Of a DNA stretch of 64,000 bases, positions 60,039 to 64,000 are shown one piece after another; position 1 is the stretch's first letter; each line of letters starts with the position of its first letter. The DNA comes from Arthrobacter sp. SX1312. GTDB taxonomy: Bacteria > Actinomycetota > Actinomycetes > Actinomycetales > Micrococcaceae. The DNA is taken from positions 1,231,398-1,295,397 of the forward strand of contig NZ_PJIM01000001.1 of NCBI RefSeq assembly GCF_002929295.1. The letters are read 5' to 3'. Below the pieces are notes generated by a model, which worked only from the letters and a program-made list of their open reading frames with translations, was not told where the DNA came from and did not search any database. Made by a program: the position numbers and the translations under genes.

Positions 60039-60068
60039 TTACACATTAAATCGGAACTCCACCACGTC
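60039..60068 (-). repeat. Genuine ychF 3' end, right-hand copy of the direct repeat
   Basis: The ten final codons of ychF matched by the orphan copy at 55349-55378 (26/30 bases). Together they bracket the WXG100/effector/lipoprotein block. Confidence 0.75.
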
Positions 60069-61124
60069 GCCGTCGGACATGACGTATTCCTTGCCCTCGA
60101 TGCGGACCTTGCCGCGGGACTTGGCCTCGCTCATCGAGCCGGCGTCGATGAGGTCCACGAAATGGACCACCTCGGCCTTGATGAAGCCACGCTGGAAGTC
60201 GGAGTGGATGACTCCCGCGGCCTCGGGCGCCGTCGCACCCTTCTTGATCGTCCAGGCCCGACTCTCCTTGGGCCCCGCCGTGAGATAGGTCTGGAGGCCG
60301 AGGGTGTGGAAGCCGACGCGGGCGAGCTGGTCGAGGCCCGACTCGTCCTGGCCGTTCATCTCGAGCATCTCGCGGGCCTCGGCCTCGTCGAGTTCCACGA
60401 GGTCGGCTTCGAGTTTGGCGTCGAGGAAGATGGCGTCGGCGGGCGCGACGAGCTGCCGCAGCTCCGCCTGGCGCTCCTCGCTGCCGAGCACGGCGTCGTC
60501 GACGTTGAACACGTAGATGAAGGGCTTGGCCGTGAGCAGGCTGAGTTCGCGCAGGTGCTCCATCTCGAGCTTGTCGCTGGTGACCGAGGCGAAGATCGTG
60601 TCGCCGCGCTCGAGGACGGACTGCGCGGCCTGCATGGCGGTCAACTGCGCGGCCTCGCGCTTCTTGATCTTCACTTCCTTCTCGACGCGCGGGATGGCCT
60701 TCTCCAGCGTCTGCAGGTCGGCGAGGATCAGTTCGGTGTTGATGGTCTCCATGTCGGAGCTGGGGTCCACCTTGCCGTCGACGTGGATGACGTCCGGGTC
60801 GTCGAACACGCGGATGACCTGGGCGATGGCCTCCGCCTCACGGATGTTCGCCAGGAACTGGTTGCCGAGGCCCTCGCCCTCGGACGCGCCCTTGACGATG
60901 CCGGCGATGTCCACGAAGGAGACGGTCGCGGGCAGGATCTGCTTGGACCCGAAGACCTCGGCGAGCTGCGCCAGACGCGGATCGGGCAGGCTGACCACGC
61001 CGACGTTCGGCTCGATGGTCGCGAACGGGTAGTTCGCCGCCAGGACGTTGTTGCGCGTCAGAGCGTTGAAGAGGGTTGATTTGCCGACGTTGGGCAGTCC
61101 GACGATGCCGATAGTAAGAGCCAC
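60039..61124 (-). CDS. ychF: Redox-regulated ATPase YchF (Obg-related)
   Basis: 361 residues from the GTG at 61124. G1 GLPNVGKSTLFNALT, G3 DIAGIVKGASEGEGLGNQFL and the helical coiled-coil arm are present, with the TGS-like C-terminus FHTLGLQTYLTAGPKESRAWTI...GFIKAEVVHF and the terminal VVEFRFNV. The family binds ATP rather than GTP. A TAGACT box lies eight bases before the start. Its last ten codons are duplicated at 55349-55378. Confidence 0.95.
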   Translation of the reverse strand: MALTIGIVGLPNVGKSTLFNALTRNNVLAANYPFATIEPNVGVVSLPDPRLAQLAEVFGSKQILPATVSFVDIAGIVKGASEGEGLGNQFLANIREAEAIAQVIRVFDDPDVIHVDGKVDPSSDMETINTELILADLQTLEKAIPRVEKEVKIKKREAAQLTAMQAAQSVLERGDTIFASVTSDKLEMEHLRELSLLTAKPFIYVFNVDDAVLGSEERQAELRQLVAPADAIFLDAKLEADLVELDEAEAREMLEMNGQDESGLDQLARVGFHTLGLQTYLTAGPKESRAWTIKKGATAPEAAGVIHSDFQRGFIKAEVVHFVDLIDAGSMSEAKSRGKVRIEGKEYVMSDGDVVEFRFNV

Positions 61125-61132
61125 GGGAGACA

Positions 61133-61138
61133 AGTCTA
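61133..61138 (-). promoter_or_regulatory. -10 box of ychF (TAGACT, 8 nt, GTG)
   Basis: No ribosome-binding site; the start lies eight bases after the box, so transcription begins on or within two bases of the start codon. Confidence 0.45.
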
Positions 61139-61187
61139 CCGGTGAGCAATGTCGTGGAATGTCGGAGGTTCCTGCAACAGTGTGGGC

Positions 61188-62525
61188 ATGAGCACAACCG
61201 CCGTCCTCCTCGTCGTCCTCGCCTTCGTCCTCGGGTGCGCCGTCGGCGCCTTCCTGGTGGCGCGATCCCTCCGGCCGCGCGCCGAGGAGCTCCGGGCGGA
61301 GCTCGACGACGCGACCGCCCGGCTCGGACGCACGACGACGGACCTCGCGGCGGCCGCCGCGCAGCGGGACCTCCTGCAGCAGCACAATCGCGCACTGACC
61401 GGCAAGACGTCGACGGACAACGACGTCCTGCGCGCCCTCGCCCCGGTCGCCGAGAAGCTCACGCAGGTCCAGCGGCAGGTGGGCCTGCTGGAGCGCGACC
61501 GCGTGGAACAGTACGGGCAGCTCGCCCGGCAGCTCGAGGAGTCACGGGAAGCGGACGCCCTGCTGCTGTCCACGACGCATTCCCTCGCCGGGGCGCTGCG
61601 CAGCAACAGTGCGCGCGGCCAGTGGGGCGAGATCCAGCTGCGGCGGGTCGTCGAGGCGGCGGGCATGCTGTCACGGGTCGATTTCCTGGAGCAGGTCTCG
61701 GTTGCCGCCGGCAGCGACGGCGAGACGGCACGGCCCGACATGGTGGTGCAGCTTCCGGGCGACAAGCAGCTCGTCATCGACGCCAAGGTGCCGCTGAGTG
61801 CCTTCCTCGCCGCGCAGGAGCTGGCGGGCGCAGCCGACGGGTCCGCGGACGCGGGGGCCGTGGCCGGATTCGAGGCGCGGCGTGCGGAACTGCTGAAGCA
61901 GCACAGCAAGGCACTCCGGGCGCACATCGATGCCCTGGCCCGCAAGAAGTACTGGGAAGGGGCGACGAACTCCCCCGAGCTCGTCATCTGCTTCATCCCC
62001 GTCGAGTCCGTCCTGTCCGAGGCCCTGCGCGCGGATCCCGAGCTGCTGGACTACGCGTTCGGCCGCAGCGTGGCCCTCGCCTCGCCGGTGTCCCTGCTCG
62101 GCATCCTCAAGGGTGCCGCCTTCAGCTGGCGCCAGGCCGTCCTCACGGACAACGCGCGGGAACTGTTCGACCTGTCCAAGCAGCTGTACGAGCGCCTCGG
62201 CACCATGGGCGGGCACGTCACCCGCCTCGGGTCCTCCCTGAAGACATCGGTGGAACGCTACAACTCCTTCGTCGGCGCACTCGAGTCGAGGGTCCTGCCC
62301 ACGGCGCGGCGCATCGGCGCCTTCGACTCGGCGTCACTCGACGTCGTCGACGCTGCAGCTGAAGGCTCCGACGCCGGCGGACCCAGCGCCGAGGTGAGCC
62401 TGCTCGGCACCGCCCGGGTGCAGCGGATCGGCAGTCCGGCGGCCTCCGGAGAGTCGGCCGCCTCGATCGACGCCACGCCGCGGTCCCTCACCGCCCACGA
62501 ACTCCTCGACGGGACGGCAGGCTAG
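61188..62525 (+). CDS. rmuC: DNA recombination protein RmuC
   Basis: 445 residues from the ATG at 61188 (MSTTAVLLVVLAFVLGCAVGAFLVA), an N-terminal membrane helix followed by a coiled coil (about 30-120). The RmuC nuclease-like core follows: LRSNSARGQWGEIQLRRVVEAAGML, DMVVQLPGDKQLVIDAKVPLSAFLAAQE and RKKYWEGATNSPELVICFIPVE. It is thought to limit inversions at short inverted repeats. Divergent from ychF. Confidence 0.92.
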   Translation: MSTTAVLLVVLAFVLGCAVGAFLVARSLRPRAEELRAELDDATARLGRTTTDLAAAAAQRDLLQQHNRALTGKTSTDNDVLRALAPVAEKLTQVQRQVGLLERDRVEQYGQLARQLEESREADALLLSTTHSLAGALRSNSARGQWGEIQLRRVVEAAGMLSRVDFLEQVSVAAGSDGETARPDMVVQLPGDKQLVIDAKVPLSAFLAAQELAGAADGSADAGAVAGFEARRAELLKQHSKALRAHIDALARKKYWEGATNSPELVICFIPVESVLSEALRADPELLDYAFGRSVALASPVSLLGILKGAAFSWRQAVLTDNARELFDLSKQLYERLGTMGGHVTRLGSSLKTSVERYNSFVGALESRVLPTARRIGAFDSASLDVVDAAAEGSDAGGPSAEVSLLGTARVQRIGSPAASGESAASIDATPRSLTAHELLDGTAG

Positions 62526-62592
62526 GGCCGGAACTGCTGCAGCCGGTTCCGGCCGTCCGTCGCCCCTGCTTGCGTCCCTGCTTGTCTGGCGG

Positions 62593-63684
62593 TCAGTTCA
62601 GCGAGGTCCGGTCCGCCCCGCGTCCGCCCCGTCCCTGCGACGGGTCCCCCATCGCCTTGAGGGCGGCGCGGATCTCCTTGGGCAGCGAGAAGATGATGTC
62701 CTCCTGCGCCGTCACGACTTCCTCGACCTGCCCGTAGCCGTACTCGGCGAGCAGCCGCAGCACGTCCTGGACGAGGTTCTCCGGGACGGAGGCCCCGGAG
62801 GAGATGCCGACGGTCGCCACGCCCTCGAACCAGGACTCGTCCACCTCGTTCGCGAAGTCGACGCGGTACGCCGCCCGGGCGCCGTACTCGAGCGCCACCT
62901 CCACCAGGCGGACGGAGTTCGAGGAGTTGGCCGATCCCACCACGATGACGAGGTCCGTCTGCGGCGCGATCTTCTTGATGGCCGCCTGCCGGTTCGAGGT
63001 GGCGTAGCAGATGTCGTCGCTCGGCGGGTCCTGCAGCGTCGGGAAGCGCTCCTTGAGGAGATTCACGGTCAGCATGGTCTCGTCCACGCTCAGTGTGGTC
63101 TGCGAGAGCCAGATGAGCCGCTCGGGGTCGCGCACCTGCACCTTGTCGACGTCCTCCGGCCCGTTGACGATCTGGATGTGGTCGGGGGCCTCGCCGGCCG
63201 TCCCCTCCACTTCCTCATGGCCCTCGTGGCCGATCAGGAGGATGTCGAAATCGTCCCGGGCGAAGCGCTGGGCCTCCTTGTGCACCTTCGTCACGAGGGG
63301 GCAGGTGGCGTCGATGGTGCGCAGCCCGCGGTCCTCCGCCGACTGCACGACGGCGGGCGAGACGCCGTGGGCCGAGAAGACGACGAGCGCCCCCTCGGGG
63401 ACCTCGTCGGTCTCGTCCACGAAGATGGCACCCTTCGCCTCGAGCGTGGAGACGACGTGCAGGTTGTGCACGATCTGCTTGCGCACGTAGACCGGGGGCC
63501 CGTAGTGCTCGAGGGCCTTCTCGACGGCGATGACGGCACGGTCCACACCGGCGCAGTACCCGCGGGGGGCTGCGAGCAGCACCGTCTTCTCCCCTGCTAC
63601 CGGCGCAGCGGCGAGCACGTCCGCAGGCGTGCGGCGCCTGCGTGGGATGGTGGGCATGGGGACCTGAACGGTGGTACTGGTCAT
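62593..63684 (-). CDS. ispH: 4-hydroxy-3-methylbut-2-enyl diphosphate reductase
   Basis: 363 residues. Three cluster cysteines sit in [12 protein letters not shown] (Cys44), [11 protein letters not shown] and [11 protein letters not shown], with the substrate motifs [16 protein letters not shown] and SANSSNS. It is the last step of the MEP isoprenoid pathway (Fe-S enzyme). The ATG at 63684 is six bases after TAGAAT. Next to ychF and a DUF6542-like gene as in mycobacteria. Confidence 0.95.
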   Translation of the reverse strand: MTSTTVQVPMPTIPRRRRTPADVLAAAPVAGEKTVLLAAPRGYCAGVDRAVIAVEKALEHYGPPVYVRKQIVHNLHVVSTLEAKGAIFVDETDEVPEGALVVFSAHGVSPAVVQSAEDRGLRTIDATCPLVTKVHKEAQRFARDDFDILLIGHEGHEEVEGTAGEAPDHIQIVNGPEDVDKVQVRDPERLIWLSQTTLSVDETMLTVNLLKERFPTLQDPPSDDICYATSNRQAAIKKIAPQTDLVIVVGSANSSNSVRLVEVALEYGARAAYRVDFANEVDESWFEGVATVGISSGASVPENLVQDVLRLLAEYGYGQVEEVVTAQEDIIFSLPKEIRAALKAMGDPSQGRGGRGADRTSLN

Positions 63685-63690
63685 GCGCCG

Positions 63691-63696
63691 ATTCTA
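63691..63696 (-). promoter_or_regulatory. -10 box of ispH (TAGAAT, 6 nt, ATG)
   Basis: Near-consensus -10 with leaderless spacing; no -35 or ribosome-binding site apparent. Confidence 0.55.
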
Positions 63697-63745
63697 CCGG
63701 CTCGCCGAGCCGCGCCCGCGTGATCCGGGGCCACTCCGCTGTGAG

Positions 63746-64000
63746 CTAAGCCCCGCGCCTGCGACCGACGGCGAACTGCCCCACCACGCCGAGGGCGACC
63801 ACCATGAGCCCGACCACGACCACCGGTACGCTGTCGGCGGCCACGGCGGCGCCGATCCGGTCGGCGAGACCGCCGAGGAACACGTCGGCGACCGCATTCG
63901 TACCCGGCAGCTGCGCCGCTGCCGCGGGGACCCAGCCCACGGCGAGGGCCCCGAGAACGCCGATGACCACGACCCCCAGTCCCAGCAGGGTGAGGGTGGT
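63746..64000 (-). CDS. Membrane protein, C-terminal part (DUF6542-like), truncated by the window
   Basis: The frame is open to the right edge (85 codons). Hydrophobic stretches LTLLGLGVVVIGVLGALAVGWV and VVVVGLMVVALGVVGQFAV flank a loop with LPGTNAVADVFLGGLADRIGAAVA, ending in the basic GRRRGA. A GTG at 63970 is in frame, but upstream sequence is equally hydrophobic and probably coding. Position beside ispH fits the DUF6542 family (recalled from mycobacterial gene order). Confidence 0.6.
   Translation of the reverse strand, partial: TTLTLLGLGVVVIGVLGALAVGWVPAAAAQLPGTNAVADVFLGGLADRIGAAVAADSVPVVVVGLMVVALGVVGQFAVGRRRGA

Noticed and set aside
60039-61385. Longer YchF starting upstream of 61124
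   Set aside because: The extra residues are antisense to rmuC and precede the conserved start of the family just ahead of the G1 loop.
1-64000. tRNA or rRNA genes and att sites at tRNAs
   Set aside because: No cloverleaf-like or rRNA-like sequence was recognised by eye on either strand; a tRNAscan run would settle it.

Overview
The window is high-GC actinobacterial chromosome. The closest fit is a Micrococcaceae / Arthrobacter-type soil actinobacterium (inference: base composition, many leaderless starts, a glutamate ABC operon, BCCT and dipeptide transporters, and the succinylase branch of the diaminopimelate pathway). No plasmid, phage module, CRISPR array, tRNA or rRNA was seen.

Layout. 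1-26 kb is dense conserved chromosome. From left to right it holds the tail of an aminopeptidase P, a YflT-type stress protein, an MgtE_N/CBS protein, a DUF1003 protein and Mrp. Then come tatB, an anti-sigma factor and sigE, followed by an O-methyltransferase, DUF3117, a PIG-V-like mannosyltransferase, tagA, a DivIVA-like protein and a LOG family protein. gluABCD, dapE/dapD, a secreted lysozyme-like protein, galE, gltA, dapC-fdxA, several small genes and typA complete it. From memory this order strongly echoes the Mycobacterium tuberculosis Rv1201c-Rv1232c region, with htrA missing between the anti-sigma factor and tatB. 26-41 kb is transport: a BCCT osmolyte carrier and two oligopeptide-type ABC clusters. 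Each cluster has a lipoprotein, two permeases and a fused double ATPase, with a strong hairpin between the lipoprotein gene and the permease genes. 41-46.6 kb carries a degenerate-Nudix membrane protein, a GH18 chitinase, a secreted HNH nuclease and a hexapeptide acetyltransferase. 46.6-60 kb is an accessory, decaying zone of small membrane proteins, frameshifted or truncated genes (zinc-type oxidoreductase, M16 peptidase, VOC, Nudix, an amber-interrupted gene), a DAG kinase-like protein and lipoproteins. 60-64 kb returns to core genes: ychF, rmuC, ispH and a DUF6542-like gene running off the edge.

The most interesting segment is 55.3-60.1 kb. A WXG100 protein, a 640-residue helical/alpha-beta hydrolase fusion (GHSWG nucleophile elbow) and a lipoprotein overlapping its stop codon by 4 nt look like a type VII-secreted lipase-type effector with a surface immunity protein. 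A degraded second copy of the hydrolase C-terminus lies just downstream and an ISL3 transposase remnant just upstream. The whole block is bracketed by direct repeats of the last ten codons of ychF, one belonging to the real gene and one an orphan copy with mostly synonymous differences. This looks like an inserted or exchanged island at the ychF 3' end.

A second window-wide pattern is the number of genes whose start codon sits 6-8 nt after a TANNNT -10 box with no ribosome-binding site (leaderless transcripts). Examples are the divergent dapE/dapD pair, tatB, galE, ispH and several otherwise anonymous genes. I used this signature to choose starts and to support hypothetical genes.
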